Origin: a virus
IMG/VR virus record: IMGVR_UViG_3300023257_000045
Location: 1-44,757 of that record
Direction: 5' to 3' (one strand)
DNA: 44,757 nt
The translations under genes and the position numbers were made by a program. The notes below the pieces were generated by a model. That model saw nothing but the letters and a program-made list of their open reading frames with translations, was not told the DNA's origin and searched no databases. Positions 5,363-14,142 of the stretch are shown piece by piece (within the stretch, counting starts at the first letter, position 1; the number at the start of each line of letters is the position of its first letter).

Positions 5363-8002
5363 ATGTTACTATTACGAGCTCCAGATAGCTCCCATGTTGG
5401 ATATTTTGAAGCGGTTGTTCACGGAGACAATTTTTCGTCATATGTTGATGCCCTTAAAAATACTCCCACTAGAGTCTGGGAATCTAAAGCTAAAGTTTGG
5501 CGTATATCAATTTGCGATTATAATATTTTAATAAAAAATTGCAAGGATAAAGGCCTAAATAGCATAGATGTAGATAATAAGTTAAAAGGTATATTAGCAT
5601 CTTATAGAGCTTGGGAATATAATACTAAAGCATTGATAGCTGAAGATGATGTAGAGTTATGCGTTGACGCTTCTATCCTAAAAATTCCAATGATGCCCCA
5701 CCAAAGAGTTGCTCTTAAATTCTTTCTCGAAAGAAAAACAGCTATAAACGCAAGCGAAATGGGATGCCTATCTGGAGACACAGAATATCTTTCCCCGACA
5801 GGGTGGAAAAAAATATCTCGATATCATGGTGGTAAAGTTTGCCAGACAACAAAAGAAGGAATTGCGTCTTTTACTCTCCCGAAAGCATACATCAAAAGAC
5901 CTTGCAAGGAAATGTTTCGGTTTCATCATACCAGAGGTCTCGACCAAATGTTAAGTCCCGAGCACCGAGTTTTAACTTTTTCAGAAAATGACATAGGAAC
6001 GGTTATCTCAGCCGAAAATTTGGCTCGTAGACATGACGAAAACGAAAGTGGATGCAAGGCAAGATTTTTAGGTGCTGTTTCGCTTGAAAGGAAAACGACG
6101 ATAAAATTATCGGAAGCTCAGCTAAGGCTCCAAGTTGCCTGTATGGCAGACGGGAGTTTTCCCTATCCGAGAAGATGTAGGGTGCGATTAAAGAAGCAAA
6201 GGAAAATTATTAGAATTAAAAGATTGTTGGAAGATGCGAAGATTGAATACCATTTTAGACTCGATACTGATGGCCTAAGTAGTTTTGAGTTTACTCCACC
6301 GATAAGCACGAAGATTTTCACTAAAGGGTTCTGGAAAGCCTCGCTAGCCCAACGACAGATTATTTGCGATGAAGTTCGTTATTGGGATGCTACTATCAGA
6401 AAGGCAGGAGCCGTTACCTTCTGCGCCCAAAACAAACAAGATGCAGATTTTATTCAATACTGTTTTATTTCTACCGGCAGACGTGCAAGAGTAACGGTTT
6501 CAAAAGATAGAGGATATTTTTCGACAGGATATATTGTCCATGCAGTAGGCAACGGAAGAAGCGGAAACTATATTCATATCGGAACGGCAAAGAAAAATAT
6601 CTCAATTCAAAAGTCACCTGATGGGTTTAAATATTGTTTTGAAGTTTCTGATACTTTTTTACTCGTTCGAAGAAATGGATGCGTGTTCGTAACGGGTAAC
6701 ACAGGCAAAACTTTTCCCGCCTTGGTGGCTGCTAAACATCTTTACGATACTGGTCAGATAAAATCTTGCTTGGTAGTTTGCATAGCGTCTGTAAAGTGGA
6801 ATTGGGCTAGGGAGGTCGAGAAATGTTTAAACGGAGCTACTTATAAAGTGATTGAAGGCCCTCAAGAGAAAAGAATTGAAGGCTATATGTCAAAAGCTCA
6901 TTTTAAAATAGTAAATTATGAAATATTAAGAAATGATATTGACCCTATACTTTATGACACTACTTTTGATTGTATCATAGTTGATGAAATTCATAGAATA
7001 AGGACCTATAAAGCTAAGCAAACGAGGGCCCTTTACACCCTTGGGAAAACAGCTACTTATAAATATGGTTTGACTGGAACTCCTATTCAAAATAAATTAA
7101 ATGATTTATTTTCAATAATGAGATTTGTTCATCCTAGTATTCTTGGAAATTGGTTTGCCTTTGATAGGCGATATGTAATAAAAGGATATTTTGGAGAGAT
7201 AGCTGATTATAGAAGACTCGATGAAGTTCATGATAAATTAAAAACAATAATGTTTAGAAGATTAAAATCAGAAGTATTGAAAGACCTACCCCCAAAAGTC
7301 TATAATGATATTTTAATAGACTTATCTCAGAAGCAAAGAAAATTTTATAATGATGTTAAGAACCAAATTCTTGAATCTAAATCGGAAGACGTGGAAGATA
7401 AGATAAATGCTCAAGCTAAACTTTTAGCTAATATTACATTTTTGCGAGAAGTTTGTGACTCTTGTGAATTGATTGACCCTTTAGTGAATGCATCCTCAAA
7501 GCTAAAAGAACTTAAGAAGATTGTTCCAGAGATATTGGAAAACGGCCATAAAATAGTCATCTTTTCCCAGTTTAAAAGAATGATTTATATAATAGAACGA
7601 GAATTGAAGTTGCCAGCTATACTATTAACAGGAGACGTTTCTACTACTGGTGGAGCTAGGGATGAATTGATAGATGAATTTAAGGAGTCTAAAAAGAAAA
7701 ATTTATTTTTGATGACTACTGCAGGAGGAGAAGGGATAAATTTACAATGTGCTGATTATGTAATATTTTTTGATTTACCTTTTAACCCACAAGTAATGGC
7801 TCAGGTCGAAGATAGACTACACAGAAAAGGACAGAAGTCTACTGTTAACGTTATCAGATTACTGGCTAAAAATACTATCGAAGATAGGGTGTTAGATATT
7901 TTAAAATTTAAAACAAAACTCTTTAAAGCCGTAGTAGATGGAAAATCAGTTAATCCAGTAGTTTTGACTCAAAAGGAATTATTAAATGCTATTGAACTAT
8001 AA
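5363..8002 (+). CDS. SNF2/DEAD-type superfamily II helicase with intein in Walker A
   Basis: ATP-dependent DNA translocase or helicase. A short N-terminal domain comes first (VWESKAKVWRIS, HARP-like). The Walker A loop is interrupted: EMG (to 134), an intein (135-446), then TGKTF (447 on). The spliced product is about 567 aa, against 879 aa translated. Motif II is DEIH (541-544), motif III LTGTP, and the C-terminal lobe carries FSQFKRM, TTAGGEGINLQ and QVEDRLHRKGQ (motif VI). These identify an SNF2-like phage helicase, probably for replication or recombination restart, as it is followed by the loader, helicase and primase genes. The weak ribosome binding site (GGAG) may limit expression. Confidence 0.9.
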   Translation: MLLLRAPDSSHVGYFEAVVHGDNFSSYVDALKNTPTRVWESKAKVWRISICDYNILIKNCKDKGLNSIDVDNKLKGILASYRAWEYNTKALIAEDDVELCVDASILKIPMMPHQRVALKFFLERKTAINASEMGCLSGDTEYLSPTGWKKISRYHGGKVCQTTKEGIASFTLPKAYIKRPCKEMFRFHHTRGLDQMLSPEHRVLTFSENDIGTVISAENLARRHDENESGCKARFLGAVSLERKTTIKLSEAQLRLQVACMADGSFPYPRRCRVRLKKQRKIIRIKRLLEDAKIEYHFRLDTDGLSSFEFTPPISTKIFTKGFWKASLAQRQIICDEVRYWDATIRKAGAVTFCAQNKQDADFIQYCFISTGRRARVTVSKDRGYFSTGYIVHAVGNGRSGNYIHIGTAKKNISIQKSPDGFKYCFEVSDTFLLVRRNGCVFVTGNTGKTFPALVAAKHLYDTGQIKSCLVVCIASVKWNWAREVEKCLNGATYKVIEGPQEKRIEGYMSKAHFKIVNYEILRNDIDPILYDTTFDCIIVDEIHRIRTYKAKQTRALYTLGKTATYKYGLTGTPIQNKLNDLFSIMRFVHPSILGNWFAFDRRYVIKGYFGEIADYRRLDEVHDKLKTIMFRRLKSEVLKDLPPKVYNDILIDLSQKQRKFYNDVKNQILESKSEDVEDKINAQAKLLANITFLREVCDSCELIDPLVNASSKLKELKKIVPEILENGHKIVIFSQFKRMIYIIERELKLPAILLTGDVSTTGGARDELIDEFKESKKKNLFLMTTAGGEGINLQCADYVIFFDLPFNPQVMAQVEDRLHRKGQKSTVNVIRLLAKNTIEDRVLDILKFKTKLFKAVVDGKSVNPVVLTQKELLNAIEL
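5765..6700 (+). mobile_element. intein with degenerate LAGLIDADG endonuclease
   Basis: 312 residues read through in frame inside the helicase gene. The first residue is Cys (CLSGDTEYLS, block A), with block B MLSPEHRVLT. The end is FEVSDTFLLV...VFVTGN followed by Thr as the +1 nucleophile. The penultimate residue is Gly where His is usual. The middle has a LAGLIDADG-like helix (RLQVACMADGSF) and a weaker second candidate (IICDEVRYWDA), so a homing endonuclease is present but may be worn. The insertion point is the GTGKT loop, a highly conserved site that favours homing. Confidence 0.88.
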
Positions 8003-8009
8003 TCAATCT

Positions 8010-8029
8010 CCCGAAGTGAATACTTCGGG
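8010..8029 (+). other. perfect hairpin 1 of 3
   Basis: CCCGAAGT-GAAT-ACTTCGGG, 8 bp plus a possible T-G closing pair. First of three closely spaced perfect hairpins after the helicase gene. It could be a terminator-like or RNA-processing element. No U-run follows. Confidence 0.6.
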
Positions 8030-8032
8030 GTA

Positions 8033-8047
8033 TTCGCTGAAAGCGAA
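8033..8047 (+). other. perfect hairpin 2 of 3
   Basis: TTCGCT-GAA-AGCGAA, 6 bp with a 3-base GAA loop, three bases after hairpin 1. Confidence 0.55.
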
Positions 8048-8060
8048 GGGTTGTGTATAT

Positions 8061-8081
8061 ATTACCTACGAAGTAGGTAAT
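8061..8081 (+). other. perfect hairpin 3 of 3
   Basis: ATTACCTAC-GAA-GTAGGTAAT, 9 bp with the same GAA loop as hairpin 2. Because it is perfect, it would form equally as a DNA cruciform or single-strand hairpin. Confidence 0.6.
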
Positions 8082-8094
8082 AGATAATTTATAT

Positions 8095-8122
8095 ACTATA
8101 TGTTTATACACTATATGTTTAT
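8095..8122 (+). repeat. 13-bp tandem direct repeat
   Basis: ACTATATGTTTAT occurs at 8095-8107 and 8110-8122 (15-base period), in an AT-rich stretch right after the three hairpins and before the 8164 gene. Such iterons next to replication genes can be initiator binding sites or regulatory sites; neither is shown. Confidence 0.55.
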
Positions 8123-8163
8123 TATAGGGGAACATATAAGACAGGGAAACAGGAGATTATTTA

Positions 8164-8622
8164 ATGGCTGAATATAAAGTTAAAAAAGGAGTTACTAGCT
8201 TTAAAAAAATTCCTGTGGAGGATTGGTCAACAGACCAGATGTGCTCATATTTCCGTGATGAGTTTAAATCTAAATATGGGATAGATACAAGACGCCCCAT
8301 TGGACAGATTAAAATTCATATAAACAAAAGAACAATATCTAATCTATTCAGGTTAGAGGGTCGTTCAATAGACATCCATCCTAATGAACTATTTAAACAA
8401 TTTATAATTTGGTTAGTAGATAAAAAGCAAGTTCATAATTTTAGAGTATGGCTTTTTTCTAAACAAGACGTAATGGTAGATTATTTAGACGAAAGGGCTA
8501 AGAGATTAATGGACAAGAATCTTGGTTCGGTTGAAGACTTCAAGAAGCAGGAAGAGAAAAAAGTTAAAGATGCTTTAGAATATTTCAAGGGAGGTGGAAG
8601 TGCAAAATCCAGACCTAAATGA
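8164..8622 (+). CDS. hypothetical protein in replication operon, 152 aa
   Basis: Not recognised by sequence. The ATG follows AACAGGAGATTATTTA. Basic N-terminus, a helical centre (NELFKQFIIWLVDKKQVHNF) and a charged coiled C-terminus (EDFKKQEEKKVKDALEYF). It overlaps the loader gene by 23 bases and heads the loader-helicase-primase group, so a primosome or origin-binding role is plausible by position only. Confidence 0.6.
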   Translation: MAEYKVKKGVTSFKKIPVEDWSTDQMCSYFRDEFKSKYGIDTRRPIGQIKIHINKRTISNLFRLEGRSIDIHPNELFKQFIIWLVDKKQVHNFRVWLFSKQDVMVDYLDERAKRLMDKNLGSVEDFKKQEEKKVKDALEYFKGGGSAKSRPK

Positions 8623-9328
8623 TAATGTTAGAGGAATAGTTACTCCGACGGATGTAGAGATAGAAGAATTAAATATTTTGAAGGAAGAAATAAAAAAGAG
8701 GGGTGGGCCTAGAAAAGAATTTGATTTAAAGTCTAAGTATTTATTAGCCTCACTACCTTATAGTTATTGGGATATAGGTTGGGATGAGTTTGAGGGGAGC
8801 AAAGATGCGAGAGATTTTGTTAAACTTTACTGTGATAATTTGGGGAACGCTTTGAAAGAAGGGCAAGGAGTAATACTTTCGGGTTTACATGGGACGGGCA
8901 AGACGACGTTATCTTGTTTGATAGGCAAGGCAGCTATAGAGAAAGGCTTTTCAGTTAGATATATTTCTATAGCTAAAATTCTTGATTTGATTATGGAGGG
9001 TTTTGATTCTAAGGCGGCAAAAGAACGATTAAATATTATGATAGAAAGGGTAGAGGTTTTAATACTAGACGATTTGGGAAAAGAATATAAGGGAGTCCGA
9101 GGACAGTTAAATCCTATGATGTCGTTAAAGTTGGATTCTATGTTGAGGGAAAGAATAAATCGGAATTTAATTACGATAGGGACGACTAATTACGGGAAGA
9201 ACGCTATAAAAGAGAAATACGGAGATTCGGTAATGTCGGTTTTATATGGTTGTTGTAAAACCTTTGAGGTGGTGGGTCAGGATTATAGAACAATAAGAGG
9301 ATTAAACTTTTGGGAGAACTTAAAATGA
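8600..9328 (+). CDS. DnaC/IstB-like AAA+ helicase loader
   Basis: AAA+ ATPase that would load the DnaB-like helicase encoded next. Walker A GLHGTGKTT (about residues 95-103), Walker B VLILDDLG, then sensor 1 (TIGTTNYG). GTG 8600 is chosen: AAGGGAGG at 8587-8594 is spaced correctly for it, while the earlier GTG at 8594 overlaps the binding site. The 242-aa length is normal for DnaC-like loaders. The stop overlaps the helicase start (ATGA). Confidence 0.85.
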   Translation: MQNPDLNDNVRGIVTPTDVEIEELNILKEEIKKRGGPRKEFDLKSKYLLASLPYSYWDIGWDEFEGSKDARDFVKLYCDNLGNALKEGQGVILSGLHGTGKTTLSCLIGKAAIEKGFSVRYISIAKILDLIMEGFDSKAAKERLNIMIERVEVLILDDLGKEYKGVRGQLNPMMSLKLDSMLRERINRNLITIGTTNYGKNAIKEKYGDSVMSVLYGCCKTFEVVGQDYRTIRGLNFWENLK

Positions 9329-10638
9329 TAACAGATGTTATTAAATTTGAAAGAGCAATAATTAAAGGTCTTTTACTTGGACATCATTCTAGAAAATTGA
9401 TGACTAGATTAAATGTAGATTATTTTGAGACTCTTCAGCTAAGAACTATCTTTCAGGTTATCATAGAATATTATAAAGAATATAGCGAAATCCCACAGGT
9501 AGATATATTGGTTAATGAGTTAAAGAAATCCAAGATTGAGGACGCTGAGTTCAAGAATATGGAAGCATTTTTGACTAAAGGGGAAAATCTTACAAGCGAT
9601 AGATTTAGGTATGCCGTTCAGGAAGTAGAAAAGGAATATATATCTCGTAAACTAAGGACTTCGATGAAACAAGCTATAGGATTCCTCAACAAAGGAGAAC
9701 CCAAAAAAGCGCAAGATATATTGCTAAAGGAAACGATACAGCTTTCAAGCTTTGGGAGAGAAATAAGGATAGTAGATTTTGTTTCTGATTTCGAGAAGAG
9801 AAGAGCTCATTTAGTGGACCGTAAAGCTAACCCAGATATACTTAAAGAACTTTGCATTCCTACTGGTATTGACAGATTAGATTACGAGCTCGACGGTGGA
9901 CTAAGAAAAGGGGAATTGGGTTTGATACTTGGACAGCCCGAAGGAGGTAAGTCTATAACTTTACAGGATATGAGCGTATCAGCCGTTATGTCTGGGTTTA
10001 AGGTGGCCCTAGTGACTATAGAAATGACTCCCGAGCAAACGGCTTATAGATTGGATTCAAGATTATCTCAAATTAAATATAGAAAGTTTAGAAAGGCTCA
10101 GTTGACGGACGAAGATTTAGTTAAGTGGGAGCTTGACATTAAAGCGTTAAAGGAAAATTCTCTTAAAATAATAGGAGTTCCCGAGGGTTGTTCCTGTAGA
10201 TTGATAGAGTCAGAATTACATAGATTGGCTGGCATATTTCAACCAGATTTAGTCGTGGTCGATTATGCTGGAATAATGAGTCCGAACGAGGGAGCTTTCG
10301 GCTCGAGCATGGACTGGAAATATATTGGAGCGATAATAAGAAATTTAAAAGGTTTATCTCTTAAAATGAATATTCCAGTTTGGTCAGCGTGCCAGATATT
10401 AGTTGGGGCTAAAGAAAAGGCCGAGGTAGGATTTGTTGATGTTGGGTTGGCTAGACAACAGATAGCAGCTCACGCAGATATTTGTGTAGCTATAATCCAG
10501 ACGAGTCAAATGTTGGCTATGGATTTAACGAAATTACAATTAGTTAAGGTTCGAGAAGGTTGCGAGTCGAGGTTTATAGAGTTTACGAATGATTATGATA
10601 GGATAAAATTGGTGAGAGAAATACCTACAGGGTCTTAA
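9325..10638 (+). CDS. DnaB-like replicative helicase
   Basis: Hexameric 5'-3' replicative helicase with a RecA-type motor. N-terminal helical domain (residues 1-150), then PTGIDRLDYELDGGL, Walker A GQPEGGKS (203-210), VALVTIEMT, Walker B LVVVDYAG, and an arginine-rich C-terminal end. At 437 aa it is typical of phage DnaB. ATG 9325 lies in the ATGA overlap with the loader stop, and GGGAGA is 7-12 bases upstream; an in-frame TTG at 9310 is not needed. Confidence 0.88.
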   Translation: MITDVIKFERAIIKGLLLGHHSRKLMTRLNVDYFETLQLRTIFQVIIEYYKEYSEIPQVDILVNELKKSKIEDAEFKNMEAFLTKGENLTSDRFRYAVQEVEKEYISRKLRTSMKQAIGFLNKGEPKKAQDILLKETIQLSSFGREIRIVDFVSDFEKRRAHLVDRKANPDILKELCIPTGIDRLDYELDGGLRKGELGLILGQPEGGKSITLQDMSVSAVMSGFKVALVTIEMTPEQTAYRLDSRLSQIKYRKFRKAQLTDEDLVKWELDIKALKENSLKIIGVPEGCSCRLIESELHRLAGIFQPDLVVVDYAGIMSPNEGAFGSSMDWKYIGAIIRNLKGLSLKMNIPVWSACQILVGAKEKAEVGFVDVGLARQQIAAHADICVAIIQTSQMLAMDLTKLQLVKVREGCESRFIEFTNDYDRIKLVREIPTGS

Positions 10639-10683
10639 TATGTTAGAAGAATTAAGGTTTAAATATAACGTCGGGATAATTTT

Positions 10684-11649
10684 ATGAAACATGAAGATAT
10701 AATAATTAAAATAAGCATTCTTGCTTTGTTAGATTTTTTGAGTATAGAGGGCAAGATTCAGGGCAAAGAATTTCTCGCATCTTGTCCGTTTCCAGAACAC
10801 TCCGATAAGTCTCCTTCGTTTAGCATAGCTATTGATGGGGAGAAGAAGGGCTGTTGGCATTGTTTTGGTTGTGGAGCGAAAGGGAATATAATTCATTTAG
10901 TTCAAAGATGTTTGAATTTAGACAGGAGCAATGCTGTAAGACAGATTGCTAATTGGTTTGGGTTTCCTGAATCAGTTAGTTCTCCTTCTACTCAGGAAAT
11001 AGCTAAATTGTTAGAGAAAGAAAAGGAAGAAGATGTAGAGACGGATTTAATAAGAATACCGTTACCCAAATATATTGAAGATAAAGAGGAACTTTTAAAA
11101 TATTTAATGACCAAACGAAAATATACAGAAAAGCAGTCGTGGTCTATTATAAATTATTATAATCTTTGTTGGACGAATCAGGGTTATTATAAAGATAGAA
11201 TTATAATTCCTATATACGATTCTATTGGGTCTTTGGTTACTTTCGAAGCTTCCGATTTAACTGGTCATAGCGACAAGAAGAAGTTATACCCGAAGGGAAG
11301 TCCTATGTCTAGGCTATTGTTTAATAATCATAATGTAAATAGTGGTTATACTTGGATGGTTGAGGGTATATGGGATGCTATCAGAATATGGAGCTTTGGC
11401 GAGCCTGCTATAGCTACATTTGGAGCTCATTTATCAAGCTATCAGGCTCAGATGATTATACAGAAATATTCTGATGTTATGATATTATATGATGGGGACG
11501 AAGCGGGAAGAGTAGCTCGGGATAAGGTTTCAGCCGTGTTGAGCCCTTATTTAAACATAGTAGAGGGAGATTTGAGATTTGGCGACCCTGCCGACTTGAC
11601 TAAAGAGGAGTTTAGAGAGCTTATTACATTTCTAAATATTCATAAATAG
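10684..11649 (+). CDS. DnaG-like primase (CHC2 + TOPRIM)
   Basis: Makes RNA primers for the phage fork. The CHC2 zinc finger is CPFPEH (Cys34) ... CWHCFGCGAKG. The TOPRIM domain has VEGIWDA (Glu near 227) and YDGDEAG (Asp270, Asp272), the metal-binding acids. At 321 aa it is short, lacking the C-terminal helicase-binding domain of bacterial DnaG. A 15-codon frame at 10640-10687 (starts MLEELRF) ends in ATGA over the primase start; as no strong ribosome binding site precedes 10684, this leader may couple primase translation to that of the helicase. Confidence 0.88.
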   Translation: MKHEDIIIKISILALLDFLSIEGKIQGKEFLASCPFPEHSDKSPSFSIAIDGEKKGCWHCFGCGAKGNIIHLVQRCLNLDRSNAVRQIANWFGFPESVSSPSTQEIAKLLEKEKEEDVETDLIRIPLPKYIEDKEELLKYLMTKRKYTEKQSWSIINYYNLCWTNQGYYKDRIIIPIYDSIGSLVTFEASDLTGHSDKKKLYPKGSPMSRLLFNNHNVNSGYTWMVEGIWDAIRIWSFGEPAIATFGAHLSSYQAQMIIQKYSDVMILYDGDEAGRVARDKVSAVLSPYLNIVEGDLRFGDPADLTKEEFRELITFLNIHK

Positions 11650-11671
11650 TTTAAGATATTTGGTTCTTTCT

Positions 11672-11686
11672 GGCTATAACATAATA
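11672..11686 (+). promoter_or_regulatory. GGCTATAAC element
   Basis: GGCTATAACATAATA before the AAGGAGGG ribosome binding site of 11701; one of the recurring elements. A weak TTAAGA lies 18 bases upstream of TATAAC. Confidence 0.45.
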
Positions 11687-11700
11687 AGGAGGGACACAAC

Positions 11701-11889
11701 ATGGGAGGAATGATAGGGGAGAGAGAAATAAGAAGTAATAGGGCTAGGATGAAAGTGGTAAAGAGGGTTTCGGAGATATTGAAAGATAAGAGTCTAATCG
11801 TATATAAAAGATTCTTGATGAAAATGGCAAATCAATATAAACCGATAATGAACACAGGGGTAGTATTAACGGAATTTACAAATAAATAG
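11701..11889 (+). CDS. hypothetical basic protein, 62 aa
   Basis: Not recognised. Good ribosome binding site (AAGGAGG). Positively charged (IRSNRARMKVVKRVSEILKD), as in small nucleic-acid-binding proteins. It has its own GGCTATAAC element upstream and a stem-loop downstream, so it may be a single-gene transcription unit. Confidence 0.55.
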   Translation: MGGMIGEREIRSNRARMKVVKRVSEILKDKSLIVYKRFLMKMANQYKPIMNTGVVLTEFTNK

Positions 11890-11892
11890 GAT

Positions 11893-11928
11893 GACTCTAC
11901 CATAGGAGCAAGACCCTATGGTAGACTC
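11893..11928 (+). terminator. strong stem-loop after 11701 gene
   Basis: CTACCATAGG (11897-11906) pairs perfectly with CCTATGGTAG (11915-11924) around an 8-base loop, and the stem extends outward with one mismatch. It is followed by CCTTCTTC rather than a clear U-run. Possibly a terminator or a stabilising hairpin before 11952. Confidence 0.45.
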
Positions 11929-11951
11929 CTTCTTCAAAGAGGAGAAGATAA

Positions 11952-12215
11952 ATGTCTAGAGCAAAGCCGAAATCGTCAAAAACGACGAAAGAGCAGGATA
12001 ATCAAAGGATTAGAGATTTAGAGGCTCGGAAGGAAAGAGATAGACTTTTGAATTATCAGTATTCTCCTTGCGTTTATTGTGGCGAGGCAGCGAGATGGCG
12101 TTGGCCTACTGGCAAAGAAGCTGAGAAAGAGAAGTACGAGCCAAAACATTGTGGTAAGGAAGATTGTCAGAAGAAGTTTATGGATGCGATGATGGACAAA
12201 AAGAGGTCGAAATGA
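11952..12215 (+). CDS. zinc-finger protein, 87 aa
   Basis: Lys/Arg-rich N-terminal 35 residues, then CVYCGEAARWRW and CGKEDCQKKF, a four-Cys zinc site (CxxC plus CxxxxC). The ribosome binding site is GAGGAGA. Probably nucleic-acid binding. The stop overlaps the next ATG (ATGA). Confidence 0.6.
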   Translation: MSRAKPKSSKTTKEQDNQRIRDLEARKERDRLLNYQYSPCVYCGEAARWRWPTGKEAEKEKYEPKHCGKEDCQKKFMDAMMDKKRSK

Positions 12216-12409
12216 TAAAAAGATTTAAGAGATATATTAGGACGAAAAGGCTGAAAAATCAACTTACTATGCTCTTGTCTTTGGATTCATATTTAAAGAA
12301 TCAAGGAATCTCTAGACAGTTAAGGAGACTTTTTTGGAGGAAGATGGCTTCAGAGGAAAATCGAACTTCTACTATAATGCAGTTGTTAGGAGAGGTAGAA
12401 AAATTGTGA
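12212..12409 (+). CDS. hypothetical basic helical protein, 65 aa
   Basis: Not recognised. The start in the ATGA overlap at 12212 is preferred over an upstream in-frame start at 12164 inside the zinc-finger gene. Strongly basic (MIKRFKRYIRTKRLKNQ). It ends in a GTGA overlap with the next gene. Confidence 0.5.
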   Translation: MIKRFKRYIRTKRLKNQLTMLLSLDSYLKNQGISRQLRRLFWRKMASEENRTSTIMQLLGEVEKL

Positions 12410-12924
12410 CAGATACGACTCGTGAATGTTTAATTGAGTTTTTAAACGAATTTCAGAACGAGATTAAAGAGCCTATAGCTGATTATGGAGGGAATGAAAG
12501 GCAGGATTTTAAATTTGTTAAAAAGACTCTTGCTTCTGGAGGGATAGTCGATTGTTCTCCTCTTGATTATTCGACTGGAGTAGATTTATTAAAGCCGATA
12601 AAGGGCCGTAAATATAACACGGGAATATGTATGGATTTATTAGAGCACGTTTCCAATCCTTTTATTGTTGGGGAAAATATTACTAATTCTTTAAGAAAAG
12701 GAGCATTACTATTTGTTACAGCTCCGTTTGTTTGGGGCACACACAATTGTCCGAATGATTACTTCAGATTTACTGCTGAAGGCTTGAAGGTTATATTTCC
12801 TAAGCTCGAATGGTTACGGATAGATATTCGGGTGGATGATTGTTGGAAGAATCTTAAAAAGTTTAGAAAAGATGATAAGATTGTAAAGTTTTTTAGGGTT
12901 GTAGGAGTCTTTAAAAAGATATGA
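12406..12924 (+). CDS. SAM-dependent methyltransferase-like protein, 172 aa
   Basis: Resembles the C-terminal half of class I (type 11) methyltransferases: a CMDLLEHVSNPF segment after motif II, then LRKGALLFVTAPFVWG and a DYFRFTAEGLK helix as in sugar or lipid methyltransferases. The start is GTG 12406 overlapping the previous stop. The glycine-rich SAM-binding motif I is not obvious (IADYGGNERQ is the best candidate), so SAM binding is uncertain. It overlaps the glycosyltransferase genes downstream and probably acts with them on a surface sugar. Confidence 0.6.
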   Translation: MTDTTRECLIEFLNEFQNEIKEPIADYGGNERQDFKFVKKTLASGGIVDCSPLDYSTGVDLLKPIKGRKYNTGICMDLLEHVSNPFIVGENITNSLRKGALLFVTAPFVWGTHNCPNDYFRFTAEGLKVIFPKLEWLRIDIRVDDCWKNLKKFRKDDKIVKFFRVVGVFKKI

Positions 12925-13529
12925 ATAAAATAATAGTTTATACATCGATATATGGAGATAAGGATAATTTGATAGTCCCTAAATTAGAGGGATGTGATTT
13001 TGCATTTTTTACTGGCGATGGTGGGATAATGAACGCTAAGAAATTCAAGATACTACCTCATAGATATTTTGGAGAATATAAATATAGTATGTGGGTAGAT
13101 GGAAATATTAAAGTTTTTGGGGATATTAAATCTTTAGTCCAAAGGTATATGAAAAATTATGATATTGTAGCTCTAGCCCATCCTTTAGAAAGTCTTGGAA
13201 TTAAGGTTTTAATTTTTGATGAATTTAAGGTATGTATAGACCAGAAATTTGGAAATGTTTTGGATGTGAAAAGGCAGATGTTAGATTATAAAAATGATAA
13301 TTGTTCTGATATTCCCGTTTTGGCTGGTGGAGTAATAATAAGAAAGCATAATGTAGAATCTATAAAAAATTTTGGTGAGCGATGGTGGGAAGAGATTAAA
13401 AAATATAGCATTCGTGACCAATTAAGTTTTTCGTATCTTATCTGGAAATTAGGGCTTAGATGCGGTAAATTGGATAACGTTGGGCTAGAGGCTAACTGGT
13501 TTAAATATTATAATCATAAAAATGAATAA
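12921..13529 (+). CDS. DUF616/TOD1-like glycosyltransferase, copy 1
   Basis: Pattern YTSIYGDKDNL, CDFAFFTGD, LPHRYFGEYKYSMWVDGNI, then AGGVIIRKHN and WWEEI..YSIRDQLSF. These are the conserved segments of the DUF616 family (GT-A-like, related to plant TOD1/MUCI70 proteins). VDGN would sit where GT-A enzymes carry their metal-binding DxD. 202 aa. It overlaps the upstream gene by 4 bases and a paralogue downstream by 8. Substrate unknown, presumably a cell-surface or virion glycan. Confidence 0.72.
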   Translation: MNKIIVYTSIYGDKDNLIVPKLEGCDFAFFTGDGGIMNAKKFKILPHRYFGEYKYSMWVDGNIKVFGDIKSLVQRYMKNYDIVALAHPLESLGIKVLIFDEFKVCIDQKFGNVLDVKRQMLDYKNDNCSDIPVLAGGVIIRKHNVESIKNFGERWWEEIKKYSIRDQLSFSYLIWKLGLRCGKLDNVGLEANWFKYYNHKNE

Positions 13530-14142
13530 ATCAATTCTTTACACAGCAGTATTTGGCGACGATATAAATGTTTTAGACAAAAGCAAGGAGAATATTTCCG
13601 ATGGTTGTGATTTTGCTTCTTTCACGTCTTTGAAGGAGGATAGGTTTACGGCTAGAAAGATGAAGTTATTACCTCATAGATATTTTAATTCTTATAAATA
13701 TAGTATTTGGACGGATGGCAATATACAAATAACGCAAGATATTGTTCCTATCGTTGAAAGATATATGGAAAAGGGAAAGATAGTTGTTTTAACTTATCCA
13801 GATGAACCTCATAATCATTATCGAGAGGGCGAAATCTGTGTTGAATTTGGTAAAGATATAAAAGAGAATGTAAACCCTCAATTAGAGAGATATAGGCGGG
13901 AGGGTTGTCCGCCACTGTCTACTGTTTGGACTGGAATAATCATTAGAAGGCACAATGACCCAGAGGTTATTAAATTTGATGAGTTGTGGTGGAATGAAGT
14001 CTGCATTGGAAGCGTAAGGGACCAGATTAGTTTTCCTTATGTTGCTTGGAAACTTGGAGTCGAATATGTTACGGTAAAGAATGAAGGATGGGATGGGGAA
14101 TGGTTTAAATATTTTAATCATTTTATAAAAGAGGAGGAGTAG
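13522..14142 (+). CDS. DUF616/TOD1-like glycosyltransferase, copy 2
   Basis: Paralogue of the preceding gene with the same segments in the same order (YTAVFGDD, CDFASFTS, LPHRYFNSYKYSIWTDGN, GIIIRRHN, SVRDQISFPYVAWKLG). The two diverge in between, so the duplication is old or both were acquired. Translation is coupled through an 8-base overlap. Two consecutive transferases of the same fold suggest two similar sugar additions. Confidence 0.72.
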   Translation: MNKSILYTAVFGDDINVLDKSKENISDGCDFASFTSLKEDRFTARKMKLLPHRYFNSYKYSIWTDGNIQITQDIVPIVERYMEKGKIVVLTYPDEPHNHYREGEICVEFGKDIKENVNPQLERYRREGCPPLSTVWTGIIIRRHNDPEVIKFDELWWNEVCIGSVRDQISFPYVAWKLGVEYVTVKNEGWDGEWFKYFNHFIKEEE

